From: Microterricola pindariensis
GTDB lineage: Bacteria; Actinomycetota; Actinomycetes; Actinomycetales; Microbacteriaceae
Direction of reading: 5' to 3'
Assembly: GCF_002936985.1 (NCBI RefSeq)
Contig: NZ_MPZN01000037.1
Coordinates: forward strand, 1 to 34,754
DNA: 34,754 nucleotides
This document shows positions 1-7,759 of the stretch, in pieces (the stretch's first letter is position 1; each line of letters opens with the position of its first letter). Under the pieces are notes generated by a model that worked only from the letters and a program-made list of their open reading frames with translations, was not told where the DNA came from and did not search any database. A program made the translations under genes and the position numbers.

Positions 1-1380
1 CTGGCCGCCGCTCAGCTCCCTGGCCCTCCGGCCGAGCACGCTGCTCGGCAGGGCGACGAGGTCGATGAGCTCGGCCGCCCGGATGCCGCGGCCGCGGCGG
101 TCGGCCAACCCGAAGTTGCGCAGCGGCTCTGCGACGATCTGCTCGATGCTCTGCCGCGGATCGAGCGAGCCGAACGGGTTCTGGTAGACGAGCTGGATGC
201 GCCGGCGCAGCTGCCTGCGCCGCTCGCCGCGGAACTTCGCGACGTGCTCGCCGTCGATGATGATGCATCCGGATGTCGGCTCTGCCAACCCCACGACGGC
301 GCGGGCGGTCGTGGTCTTGCCCGATCCGGACTCCCCCACGATGGCGTGCGTCGTGCCGCGGCGCAGCCGGAACGAGACCCCGTCGACGGCGCGGAAGGCC
401 TGGGCGCCGCGCCCGAACTCGGTCACCAGGTCTTCGACCTCGACGGCGTAGTCCACCTCGGGCGCCGCCGAGGCGTCGCGCAGGAACAGCGGGGCCTGCT
501 GGGGGCGCGGTGTGACGCGCGCCGGGGCGAGGTGGAAGGAGGGGGCGTCGGCGAAGAGGCGCTTGGTGTACTCGCTCTCCGGCTGGGCGATCACCGCGCG
601 GGTCTCTCCCTGCTCCTGGATGCGGCCGTGCTGCAGCACGACGATGCGCTCTGCGCGCTCGGCGGCGACGCCGAGGTCGTGGGTGACGAAGAGGATCGCG
701 GTGCCGAACTCGGCGCGCAGCTCGTCGAGCAGGTCGAGGATCGTCTTCTGCACGGTGACGTCGAGGGCGCTGGTCGCCTCGTCGGCGATGATCAGCTCCG
801 GCTGCAGCGCGATCGCGATGGCGATGAGCACGCGCTGCCGCATTCCGCCGGAGAGCTCGTGCGGGTACTGCGCGGCCCGGCGCTCCGGCTCGGGCAGGCC
901 CACCCGGGTGAGCAGCTCCAGCACGCGGGCGCGCTGCGCGGTCTTGTCGCCGCGCTTGTGGATCTGCAGCACCTCGGCGATCTGGGCCCCGATCGTGCGC
1001 ACCGGGTTGAGCGAGCTGGACGGGTCCTGCGGGATCAGGCCGATGCGGGCGCCGCGCACGCTCTCCAGCCGCTTCTCGCTCCAGTCGGCGATGTCGACGC
1101 CGTTCAACACGATGCGGCCGCTGTCGCGGTGGGCGTTCTCGGCGAGGAGGCCGATGACGGCCTGGGCGGTCGTGGTCTTGCCTGAACCCGATTCGCCGAC
1201 GAGGGCGACGACCTCGCCCGGCCGCACGGTGAAGCTGACGTCGTGCACGACCCGGCTCAGGCCGGCGGCGGTGCGGTACGAGACGTTGAGCCCCTCGACG
1301 GCGAGCACGGGAGTGGTTTCGCCCGGCTCAACCAGCCGGGCACTCGATTCCGCGATCGCTGCGGCATCCTGCTGCGTCAT
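1..1380 (-). CDS. Dipeptide/oligopeptide ABC transporter, fused double ATPase (DppD-DppF type), 3' end outside window
   Basis: ATP-hydrolysing subunit that powers peptide (or similar solute) import through the two permeases encoded just upstream. I translated 460 codons on the minus strand. The first nucleotide-binding domain has Walker A GESGSGKTT at about residues 62-70, a signature ELSGGM near 175-180 and Walker B LIIADEATSALD. A linker leads to a second domain with a second GESGSGKTT near 345, Q-loop YQNPFGSLD, and a signature ELSGGQ at the very edge of the window. Both halves belong to the DppD/OppD-DppF/OppF family, so this is the fused form. The ATG overlaps the upstream permease stop (ATGA, 1377-1380), implying translational coupling. 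Residues about 13-22 are encoded by a copy of a dispersed repeat (1315-1343). The C-terminal third lies outside the window. Confidence 0.93.
   Translation of the reverse strand, partial: MTQQDAAAIAESSARLVEPGETTPVLAVEGLNVSYRTAAGLSRVVHDVSFTVRPGEVVALVGESGSGKTTTAQAVIGLLAENAHRDSGRIVLNGVDIADWSEKRLESVRGARIGLIPQDPSSSLNPVRTIGAQIAEVLQIHKRGDKTAQRARVLELLTRVGLPEPERRAAQYPHELSGGMRQRVLIAIAIALQPELIIADEATSALDVTVQKTILDLLDELRAEFGTAILFVTHDLGVAAERAERIVVLQHGRIQEQGETRAVIAQPESEYTKRLFADAPSFHLAPARVTPRPQQAPLFLRDASAAPEVDYAVEVEDLVTEFGRGAQAFRAVDGVSFRLRRGTTHAIVGESGSGKTTTARAVVGLAEPTSGCIIIDGEHVAKFRGERRRQLRRRIQLVYQNPFGSLDPRQSIEQIVAEPLRNFGLADRRGRGIRAAELIDLVALPSSVLGRRARELSGGQ
1315..1343. repeat. Dispersed repeat (family C), copy inside the ABC ATPase gene
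   Basis: GGTTTCGCCCGGCTCAACCA then GCCGGGCAC, with a GCCCGGCT-CAACC-AGCCGGGC hairpin. Translates on the minus strand as residues about 13-22 (ARLVEPGETT) of the ATPase. Confidence 0.7.
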
Positions 1381-2321
1381 TTCTTCTTCTCCCCACGAAG
1401 CGAGTGGCTGATGCGGTTGGCGGCGAGCACGACGACCACGACGACGAGGCCGGGGAAGGTCGTGAGCCACCACGAGGTGGCGATGTAGTTTCGGCCGTCG
1501 GCGACGAGCAGCCCCCACTCCGGCGTGGGCGGCGGTGCGCCGTAGCCGAGGAAGCCGAGGGTGGAGATCGCGAGGATGGCGACGCCGAACTGCAGGGCGG
1601 CCAACGAGACGACGGCGCCGAGCGAGTTCGGCAGCACGTGCCGCCAGAGCACGGCCAGGAAGCGCCCGCCGCTGCCGAACGCGGCCTCGACGTAGTCGCT
1701 GCGGCGCACCCGCACGACCTCGCTGCGGGAGAGCCGGGCGAACGCCGCGACGCTGCCGATTCCGACGGCGATGGCGGCGTTGATGGTGCCGAAGCCGAGC
1801 AGGATGATGATGCTCAGGGCGAGGAGCAGGCCGGGGATGGAGAGCAGCACGTCGACGATGCGCATGAGGATCGCGTCGAGCACCCCGCCGGTGGAGCCGG
1901 CGATCACGCCGATGGCCGTGCCGAGCACCAGCCCGACGCCGACCGCGACGAGCGCGCCGGTGAGCGACTGGATCGCGCCGTAGATCACGCGCGCCAACAG
2001 GTCGCGGCCGAGCTGGTCGGTGCCGAAGAGGTGCGCGAGGCTCGGCGCCTGCAGCTTGTCGGCCGGGACGCCGACGAGCGGGTCGTGGCCGGTGAACAGC
2101 CAGGGCGCGATCGCCCAGGCCAGCACGAGGCCGAGCACCAGCCAGGCCAGCAGCAGGCTGGGGCGGATGGCGCGGAGGCGGCTCGGCCTGCCAGCATCGG
2201 TCGCGGTTGTCGGGTCTTCCGGATTCGAGGCTGCCGCCTTTCTCGACGCTTCGCGTCGAGCCTGCGGCCGTATCGAGACCTCGGGGGCGGCGGCGCGGGT
2301 GTTCTCGGTGTCGATGCTCAT
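1377..2321 (-). CDS. Dipeptide/oligopeptide ABC transporter permease, DppC type
   Basis: Inner-membrane permease, 314 aa, of the binding-protein-dependent transport family (BPD_transp_1). A cytoplasmic N-terminal tail of about 55 residues is followed by a first membrane segment, the DppC-typical stretch LFGTDQLGRDLLARVIYGA, then further membrane segments and the EAA coupling loop (EAAFGSGGRFLAVLWRHVLP) that contacts the ATPase. The gene overlaps the preceding permease by 4 nt (stop 2318) and the following ATPase by 4 nt. The N-terminal tail is unusual: residues about 13-34 are encoded by a copy of a dispersed palindromic repeat (2222-2283) containing an 8-bp perfect inverted repeat. This tail has no family counterpart that I recognise and is rich in Arg/Ala. 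Family assignment is secure; the substrate is not readable from sequence. Confidence 0.93.
   Translation of the reverse strand: MSIDTENTRAAAPEVSIRPQARREASRKAAASNPEDPTTATDAGRPSRLRAIRPSLLLAWLVLGLVLAWAIAPWLFTGHDPLVGVPADKLQAPSLAHLFGTDQLGRDLLARVIYGAIQSLTGALVAVGVGLVLGTAIGVIAGSTGGVLDAILMRIVDVLLSIPGLLLALSIIILLGFGTINAAIAVGIGSVAAFARLSRSEVVRVRRSDYVEAAFGSGGRFLAVLWRHVLPNSLGAVVSLAALQFGVAILAISTLGFLGYGAPPPTPEWGLLVADGRNYIATSWWLTTFPGLVVVVVVLAANRISHSLRGEKKK
2222..2283. repeat. Dispersed palindromic repeat (family A), copy inside the DppC-type gene
   Basis: On the minus strand begins GAGGTCTCGATACGGCC, 15 bp of which match the repeat at 18130, then a perfect hairpin CTCGACGC-TTC-GCGTCGAG (2242-2260, plus strand). 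Encodes residues about 13-34 of the permease. Confidence 0.78.
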
Positions 2322-3304
2322 GCTGCGGCCCCTTCCAGGACGGGCGTGGCCGCGGGGGCCGTGCGGGCGGTGCCGCGCGAGAGCCGGCGCAGCCGCGGGT
2401 CGAGCACCGGGTAGAGCAGGTCAACGGCAAGGTTGGTGAGCACGAAGGCCAGGGCGGAGAGCACGACGATCGCCTGCAACACCGGGGTGTCCTGCGCCGA
2501 GACGGCCTGCTCGGTGAGGCGGCCGATGCCGGTGCGGCCGAACACCGTCTCGGTCACGACCGCCCCGCCGATCAGCTCGCCGAGGAGCACGCCGGCGATC
2601 GTCACGGTGGGGAGGATCGCGTTCTTGGCGACGTTGTTCCAGAGCACCCGGCGCCGGCTGGCGCCCTTGGCCCGCACGACGCTGACGAAGGGGGCCAGCT
2701 CGACCTCGTCGATCGAGCGCACCAGGATCTGGGCGAGCGGGGCGCTGATCGGCACCGCCAGCGTGAGCACCGGCAGGATCAGCCCCTGCACGGGGTCGGC
2801 CCCGATCACCGGCACCAGCTTGAGTTGGAAGGAGAACACCTGGATCAGCACGATGCCGAGCCAGAACACCGGAACGGAGACGAAGAGGCCGGGCAGGCTG
2901 CGGAGGAAGCCGCGCAGCCAGGCGAAGCGGGTGAGGGAGGAGAGGAAGGCGAGGCTCACGGCGATGAGCACGGCCAGCAGGAACGCCGACAGCGCGAGCG
3001 TGATGGTCTGCGGTGCGGCCTCGGCCAGCATCTGCGTGACGGGCGTGCCGTTCTGGATCGAGTAGCCGAAGTCGCCGGCGAGGAACCCGCTGAGGGTGTG
3101 CCAGAACTGCTGCGGCAGCGGGACGTCGACGCCGTAGCTCTCGCGCAGGGCGGCGATCTGCTCGGCCGAGAGCCCGAGCTCCGGGTTCTCGAACTTGATC
3201 ATCAGCGCGTCGCCGGGCAGCGCCTGCAGCAGCACGAAGGTGGCGGCGAAGGCCACGAACAGCACCACGGCGGCCTGGCCGATGCGGGCGAGCACGTGCT
3301 TCAT
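2318..3304 (-). CDS. Dipeptide/oligopeptide ABC transporter permease, DppB type
   Basis: Inner-membrane permease of 328 aa, partner of the DppC-type protein. The N-terminal membrane segment is followed by the DppB hallmark extracytoplasmic region (PGDALMIKFENPELGLSAEQ, then the ALRESYGVDVPLPQQFW stretch), several hydrophobic segments and a C-terminal EAA loop (VVRAKGASRRRVLWNNVAKN). Length is normal for the family. Its start at 3304 lies about 90 nt downstream of the receptor gene's stop, and the gap holds a 17-bp stem hairpin. The 3' end overlaps the next permease start by 4 nt. It is likely co-transcribed with the receptor at a lower level. Confidence 0.94.
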   Translation of the reverse strand: MKHVLARIGQAAVVLFVAFAATFVLLQALPGDALMIKFENPELGLSAEQIAALRESYGVDVPLPQQFWHTLSGFLAGDFGYSIQNGTPVTQMLAEAAPQTITLALSAFLLAVLIAVSLAFLSSLTRFAWLRGFLRSLPGLFVSVPVFWLGIVLIQVFSFQLKLVPVIGADPVQGLILPVLTLAVPISAPLAQILVRSIDEVELAPFVSVVRAKGASRRRVLWNNVAKNAILPTVTIAGVLLGELIGGAVVTETVFGRTGIGRLTEQAVSAQDTPVLQAIVVLSALAFVLTNLAVDLLYPVLDPRLRRLSRGTARTAPAATPVLEGAAA

Positions 3305-3353
3305 GGGGTGCCTTCCTGGGGAGTGGTGTGAGGAGGGTGTGGGTGGAGGGGGA

Positions 3354-3388
3354 GGTTCCGGATGCCGCGGCCCGCGGCATCCGGAACC
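3354..3388. terminator. Intercistronic hairpin between receptor and permease genes
   Basis: Perfect inverted repeat with 17-nt arms (3354-3370 and 3372-3388) and a single central base, starting GGTTCCGGATGCCGCGG. There is no T-tract on the minus strand, so it is more likely an mRNA-stabilising or attenuating hairpin than a full terminator. Such elements commonly keep periplasmic/lipoprotein receptor levels above those of the permeases in ABC operons (family knowledge). Its arms also contain the over-represented GGATGCC/GGCATCC word. Confidence 0.8.
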
Positions 3389-3395
3389 AGAGGTG

Positions 3396-5030
3396 TTACT
3401 TGTTCAGCCAGACGTCGTAGAAGATCGGGCGCCCGACGGACTCGAACTCGACGCCCTCGACATAGTCGGCCGCGCCGTAGACCTGCGGCTCCTCGAACAG
3501 CGGGATCACGTAGGCCTGCTCGGCCAGGTAGTCCTGCACGGCCGCGTCGGCCTCGAGGCGCTTGGCGGGGTCCGGCTCGCTGGCGACGGCCTCGAGCAGT
3601 GCGTCGAGGGTGGTGTCGTTGGAGAGCAGCACGTTGCGGTTCTTCGTGTGGAACTGGCTCTTGATCACGTCGAGATCGGCGCGGCCGACCATCGAGTGGT
3701 AGAGCGGCGTCTTCAGCGGGTCCTTGATGTCCTCGGCGTAGCTGCCGGCGTCGGCGGCCTTGACGTTGAGTTCGACGCCGATCGCCTTGAGCTGCTGGCT
3801 GACCAGTTCGAGCGTCTGCTTGGACAGCGGCTGCGGCTTGGCCTCGTAGACGTCGAGGGAGAGGCGCGTGCCGTCCTTCTCGCGGATGCCGTCGGCGCCC
3901 ACGGTCCAGCCGGCCTCGTCGAGCAGCTTCGCGGCCTTCTTCGGGTCGAAGGTCAGGTGCTCCGACTCGTCCTTGTAGCCCAGCGCGGTGGAGCTGAGCG
4001 AGGAGGTGGCGACCGGGTAGTTGGCGGTGAAGAGCGTGTCGACGACCTCCTGCGCGTTGACGCCGGCCACGAGCGCCTGGCGCACGCGGAGGTCGCTCAG
4101 CAGCGGGTTGGTGAAACGGAGCGACAGCGAGTTGTTGACGCCGCGGGTCTGCGGCGCGTACAGCTCGAAGCCGGCGGACTCGACCGCGGCCTCGTCGAAG
4201 GCCTGCACGTAGCGGATGTAGTCGGCCTGTCCAGAGGTGAGCCCGCCGATGCGCACGCTGTCCTCCGGCGTGACGATCAGGTGGATGGCGTCGAGGTAGG
4301 CGCGGCCCTGGTGCTTGAGCGACGGCGGAGCCCAGTCGTAGTCCTCGCGCGCCGTGAAGGTGAGCTCGGTGCCGAGCTTCTCCTCGCTGACCACGAACGG
4401 CCCGGCGCCGATGATGGCCGCCGCGTTGCCCGCGCCGAACTTCTCCAGCGGCAGGTCGAGCGTGGCCGGCGAGAGGAGGCCGGAGTTGATCGTGGACGTC
4501 GCCTGCAGGAACCCGGGGGCGGGGGCGGAGAAGTGGAACTTCACGGTGGCGGCGTCGACGACCTCGCTGCTGGCGTAGTTGTTGATCGCCTCGGAGATGG
4601 TGAGGGCGAGCTCCTTGTTGCCGAGGCCGTAGACGTCGAAGTTCTTCGCGACGGCGGCGGCGTCGACGGGGGTGCCGTCGGAGAAGGTCACGCCGTCACG
4701 CAGGGTGAAGGTGTACTCGGTGGCGTCGGCGTTCACCTCCCAGGAGTCGGCGATCCACGGCTCGATCTCGAGCGTCTCCGGGTTCTGGTAGGTCAGTCGC
4801 GCCGCGATGTTGTTGACCACGCCGCCGTTCGGGTAGAAACCGGCCTGCGGCGGGTAGAGGTTCGTGAAGGCCTGGTGCTCGAGGTAGGTGAGCGTTCCGC
4901 CGGTGACGGGCGCCGCGGGGTCGGCGTTGCCGCCGGCCTCCGGGGCCGCCGTTCCGGCGCAAGCGGCCAGCAGGGCAGCGGTTGCGAGTGCGGCGGTCGC
5001 CGCGGCAAGCGTGCGGGTGATTCGTGACAT
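3396..5030 (-). CDS. ABC transporter substrate-binding lipoprotein, DppA/OppA (SBP_bac_5) family
   Basis: Extracytoplasmic receptor of 544 aa that should capture peptides or a similar solute and deliver it to the DppBC permease. It begins with a lipoprotein signal peptide: MSRITRT, an Ala/Leu-rich core, and lipobox LLAAC with the lipidated Cys at residue 24. The mature protein shows the usual SBP_bac_5 landmarks: YTFTLRDGVTFSDGTPVDA near residue 110, then ALVAGVNAQEVVDTLF, and the late DEAGWTVGADGIREKDG motif where the chains of this family describe a substrate-shaped cleft. Length is typical (500-560). It is first gene of the operon; an AAAGG-type Shine-Dalgarno precedes the ATG and a 10-bp inverted repeat lies 34 nt further upstream. 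Substrate cannot be assigned. Confidence 0.94.
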   Translation of the reverse strand: MSRITRTLAAATAALATAALLAACAGTAAPEAGGNADPAAPVTGGTLTYLEHQAFTNLYPPQAGFYPNGGVVNNIAARLTYQNPETLEIEPWIADSWEVNADATEYTFTLRDGVTFSDGTPVDAAAVAKNFDVYGLGNKELALTISEAINNYASSEVVDAATVKFHFSAPAPGFLQATSTINSGLLSPATLDLPLEKFGAGNAAAIIGAGPFVVSEEKLGTELTFTAREDYDWAPPSLKHQGRAYLDAIHLIVTPEDSVRIGGLTSGQADYIRYVQAFDEAAVESAGFELYAPQTRGVNNSLSLRFTNPLLSDLRVRQALVAGVNAQEVVDTLFTANYPVATSSLSSTALGYKDESEHLTFDPKKAAKLLDEAGWTVGADGIREKDGTRLSLDVYEAKPQPLSKQTLELVSQQLKAIGVELNVKAADAGSYAEDIKDPLKTPLYHSMVGRADLDVIKSQFHTKNRNVLLSNDTTLDALLEAVASEPDPAKRLEADAAVQDYLAEQAYVIPLFEEPQVYGAADYVEGVEFESVGRPIFYDVWLNK

Positions 5031-5063
5031 CCGTGAAGCCTTTCGCTGTGGTGGGTGTGCGTG

Positions 5064-5088
5064 GGTGAGTTGATGTTGTCAACTCACC
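5064..5088. promoter_or_regulatory. Operator-like inverted repeat upstream of the dpp-type operon
   Basis: Perfect 10-bp arms (GGTGAGTTGA at 5064-5073 and its complement at 5079-5088) around 5 nt. On the minus strand a consensus -35 hexamer TTGACA (5082-5077) sits across the loop and one arm, and the receptor start is 34 nt downstream of the element. A regulator bound here would cover the -35 box; a mRNA hairpin is the alternative. The -10 at the proper distance is poor (CACACC), so promoter placement is tentative. Confidence 0.5.
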
Positions 5089-5298
5089 GGCGCAAGCGCG
5101 AGCGATTGTGTCGCCGTGCGTTACACCGCGTCACCTGCGGTAATTTGCTTGTGCTCCGGGCGTTCTCCTGCCTACGTGCGCGCAGAGCGCGTGATCCGAC
5201 ACGCCGTGAAACTCCGCGGGCTGGCCCGGGAATACCACGGCCCTCCGTGAGCGTTGCCCTGTATGGCCCCGCATCGGGCGGGCCCATCGAAGGGCTCC

Positions 5299-6822
5299 AT
5301 GACGCGCGACGCTTTCCCTGCTGCACCCGGCGACTCAGAGAGCCTCGAACCAAAGAGCCTCGAACCGGATGCCGGCGGGCAGCCGTGGCTGAGCGAGGCC
5401 GAGCGCCGCGCGCTGAGCAAGCGCACCCCCGACTCCGCGATCGTCTTCGCCCTCGCCTTCACCGGCATCGTGGTCTCGTTCATGATGACGCTGGTCACGC
5501 CGCTGCTGCCCGAGCTCCCGCACCTCCTGCACGTGTCCACCCCCGACGCGATGTGGGTCGTCACCGCCACCCTGCTCTCTGCCGCGATCATCACCCCGAT
5601 CGGCGGCAGCCTGGGCGACCTCTACGGCAAGCGCCGCATCCTGCTCATCCTGCTCGCCGCCGTCGTGCTCGGCTCGGTGATCGCCGCGTTCTCGTCCACC
5701 CTCATCCCGCTCGTCATCGGCCGGGTGCTGCAGGGAGCCGGGCTCGGCGCGATCCCGCTCGGCATCAGCATCCTGCGCGACGTGCTGCACCGCGACCGGC
5801 TCGGCAAGGCGGTCGCCCTGGTGAGCGCCACCCTCGGCATCGGCGGCGCCGTCGGCCTGCCGGTCTCCGCCGTCATCGCCCAGTACCTGGACTGGCACAT
5901 GCTGTTCTGGCTGTCCGGCGTGCTCGCCGCGGCGGGCTTCGTGCTGGTCTACACCCTCGTGCCGGTCAGCACACTGCGCACCGGCGGCCGCTTCGACGCC
6001 CCGGGCGCGATCGGCCTGGCCCTCGCGCTCTCCGGCATCCTGCTGGCCGTCACCAAGGGCAACGAGTGGGGCTGGCTGAGCCCGCTCACGCTCGGTTTCG
6101 GCATCGCCGGCGTGGCGATCCTGGCGGTCTGGGTGCTCTACCAGCTGCGCACGCGGCATCCGCTGATCGACATCCGGGTCGCGACCCGGCGCACCGTGCT
6201 CCTGACCAACCTGGCCTCGGTGATGGTCGGCTTCGCGTTCTTCTCCAGCGCCGTCGCGCTGCCGATGCTGCTCGAGACGCCGACCGGCACCGGTGTCGGC
6301 CTCGGCCAGTCGATGCTGGTGGCCAGCCTCTGCCTGATGCCGAGCGGCCTGGTGATGTGGGCGATGTCCGGCACCGCGGCCCGGCTGACGGCCGCGCGCG
6401 GGGCCAGGGTCAGCCTGCTGCTCGGCATCACCATCATCGCCGTCGCCTACGCGCTGGCGCTGCTGCTGATGACCGAGGTGTGGCACACACTGCTGGTGGC
6501 GACGGCCGTCGGGTTCGGCGTCGGCTTCGCCTACGCGGCGATGCCGACGCTCATCATGGGAGCCGTGCCGTCCTCGGAGACGGCCGCCTCGAACGGCCTC
6601 AACTCGGTGATGCGCACCCTCGGATCGACCGCGGCGAGCGCCGTGATCGGCCTGGTGCTCGCGACGAACCTCGTCACGGTGGGCGACCTGACCACCCCCA
6701 GCACCCTGGGCTTCCAGCTGAGCTTCGCCATCTCGGCCGCCGCGGGCGTGCTCGGCATCGTGCTGACGCTGTTCATCCCTCGACGCACGGCGCAGTACGG
6801 GGCGGCCGCGCTGCCCGAGTAG
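5299..6822 (+). CDS. MFS transporter, DHA-type drug/metabolite exporter
   Basis: Proton-driven efflux permease of the major facilitator superfamily, 507 aa. The chosen ATG at 5299 (MTRDAFPAAPG) has GAAGGG four nt upstream; an in-frame ATG at 5254 has none and would add 15 unlikely residues. After a hydrophilic N-terminus of about 50 aa (with the repeat SLEPKSLEPD) come the first membrane segment (FALAFTGIVVSFMMTLVTPLLP), the motif-A loop GDLYGKRRILLI, and the antiporter motif-C-like VSATLGIGGAVGLPVSAVI. At least 12 hydrophobic segments are visible, and the length fits the 12-14 TM DHA families. It stands alone, 26 bp ahead of an aldo/keto reductase. Substrate is unknown; EmrB-like drug export is the family default. 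Confidence 0.85.
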   Translation: MTRDAFPAAPGDSESLEPKSLEPDAGGQPWLSEAERRALSKRTPDSAIVFALAFTGIVVSFMMTLVTPLLPELPHLLHVSTPDAMWVVTATLLSAAIITPIGGSLGDLYGKRRILLILLAAVVLGSVIAAFSSTLIPLVIGRVLQGAGLGAIPLGISILRDVLHRDRLGKAVALVSATLGIGGAVGLPVSAVIAQYLDWHMLFWLSGVLAAAGFVLVYTLVPVSTLRTGGRFDAPGAIGLALALSGILLAVTKGNEWGWLSPLTLGFGIAGVAILAVWVLYQLRTRHPLIDIRVATRRTVLLTNLASVMVGFAFFSSAVALPMLLETPTGTGVGLGQSMLVASLCLMPSGLVMWAMSGTAARLTAARGARVSLLLGITIIAVAYALALLLMTEVWHTLLVATAVGFGVGFAYAAMPTLIMGAVPSSETAASNGLNSVMRTLGSTAASAVIGLVLATNLVTVGDLTTPSTLGFQLSFAISAAAGVLGIVLTLFIPRRTAQYGAAALPE

Positions 6823-6835
6823 GCCGCCGCCTGCC

Positions 6836-6841
6836 TACAGT
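6836..6841 (+). promoter_or_regulatory. -10 hexamer TACAGT, near-leaderless start
   Basis: TACAGT ends 7 nt before the ATG at 6849, so transcription would begin at or next to the start codon. Confidence 0.55.
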
Positions 6842-6848
6842 GGAAGAC

Positions 6849-7703
6849 ATGGACAGCGGACAGATGGATCTCGGCAGCACCCTTCAGCTCAACGACGGCG
6901 CACGCATCCCCCGGCTCGGGGTGGGCACCTACAAGGTTCCGGATGCCGACACCCCCGCCGTGGTGGAGGCCGCGCTGGCCGCCGGCTACCGGCACATCGA
7001 CACCGCCGCGCTGTACGGCAACGAGGCCGGTGTCGGCCGAGGCATCCGCTCGGCCCTGCACGGCCAGCCGGGGCTGGAGCGCGCCGACCTCTTCGTCACC
7101 ACCAAGGTGTGGAACACCGAGCACGGCTTCGACAGCACGCTGCGCGCCTTCGACGCCAGCCTGGACAGGCTCGGACTGGACCACGTCGAGCTGTACCTCA
7201 TCCACTGGCCGGCCCCCGCGCAGAACCTCTACGTCGAGACCTGGCGCGCGCTGGTGCGGCTGCGGGAGGAGGGCCGGGCCCGCTCGATCGGGGTCTCCAA
7301 CTTCCACCGCCAACACCTCGAGCGCATCATCGACGACAGCGGGGTGGTGCCGGCGGTGAACCAGATCGAGCTGCAGCCGTGGCTCGCGCAGGCGGAGCTG
7401 CGCGCCCTGCACGCCGAGCTCGGCATCGTGACCGAGGCGTGGTCGCCGCTGGCCCGCGGCCGCGCCGTCACCGAGCCGGTGCTGGCCGAGATCGGCCTCC
7501 GGCACGGCAAGAGCGCCGCCCAGGTGACCATCCGCTGGCAGCTGCAGCTCGGCAACGTGGTGATCCCCAAGTCACTGAGCGCCGAGCGGCTGCGGGCCAA
7601 CGCCGACGTGTTCGACTTCGAGCTGGATGCCGCAGAGCTCGCCGCGATCGCGGCGCTCGACTCCGGCGAGCGCTCCGGCAGCGACCCCGAGCTGGTCGAC
7701 TAG
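6849..7703 (+). CDS. Aldo/keto reductase (2,5-diketo-D-gluconate reductase-like)
   Basis: NADPH-dependent reductase, 284 aa, AKR superfamily. It shows the catalytic tetrad in its usual contexts: Asp and Tyr in HIDTAALYGNE, Lys in VTTKVWN and His in LIHWP. Later motifs EAWSPLARG, QVTIRWQLQLGNVVIPKS and the SAERLRANADVFDF C-terminal region (phosphate-binding of NADP) are those of the AKR5/DkgA-type group. The ATG at 6849 is chosen because of the -10 box just upstream; an in-frame ATG at 6864 is possible. The neighbouring AKR at 7760-8752 is convergent and belongs to a different AKR subfamily, so the pair is not a recent duplication. Physiological substrate unknown. Confidence 0.92.
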   Translation: MDSGQMDLGSTLQLNDGARIPRLGVGTYKVPDADTPAVVEAALAAGYRHIDTAALYGNEAGVGRGIRSALHGQPGLERADLFVTTKVWNTEHGFDSTLRAFDASLDRLGLDHVELYLIHWPAPAQNLYVETWRALVRLREEGRARSIGVSNFHRQHLERIIDDSGVVPAVNQIELQPWLAQAELRALHAELGIVTEAWSPLARGRAVTEPVLAEIGLRHGKSAAQVTIRWQLQLGNVVIPKSLSAERLRANADVFDFELDAAELAAIAALDSGERSGSDPELVD

Positions 7704-7723
7704 GAACAGCCGACCGGCCCGGG

Positions 7724-7751
7724 CTGGCTGCTGGCTGCTGGCTGCTGGCGA
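7724..7751. repeat. CTGGCTG heptanucleotide tandem repeat
   Basis: Three perfect CTGGCTG units and a fourth ending CTGGCGA, in the 56-bp gap between the stops of the two convergent aldo/keto reductase genes. It may vary in copy number by slippage; no other role is visible. Confidence 0.85.
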
Positions 7752-7759
7752 GCTGTTGG

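Noticed and set aside
3195-5027. 610-aa open frame antisense to the substrate-binding protein gene, and similar long frames elsewhere (2207-3331, 5335-6486, 18148-20436, 20085-22304, 24487-25776)
   Set aside because: They are GC-rich shadows: low-complexity Arg/Gly/Ala/His composition, no domain, no start signal, and the opposite frame is a clear gene.
1-5030. The ABC importer as a siderophore, nickel or opine system
   Set aside because: The family (SBP_bac_5/DppBCDF) covers all these substrates and nothing in the sequence or neighbours separates them; left as peptide-type.
5254-5298. Upstream ATG at 5254 as the MFS start
   Set aside because: No ribosome-binding site and an atypical added peptide; the ATG at 5299 has GAAGGG at a suitable distance.
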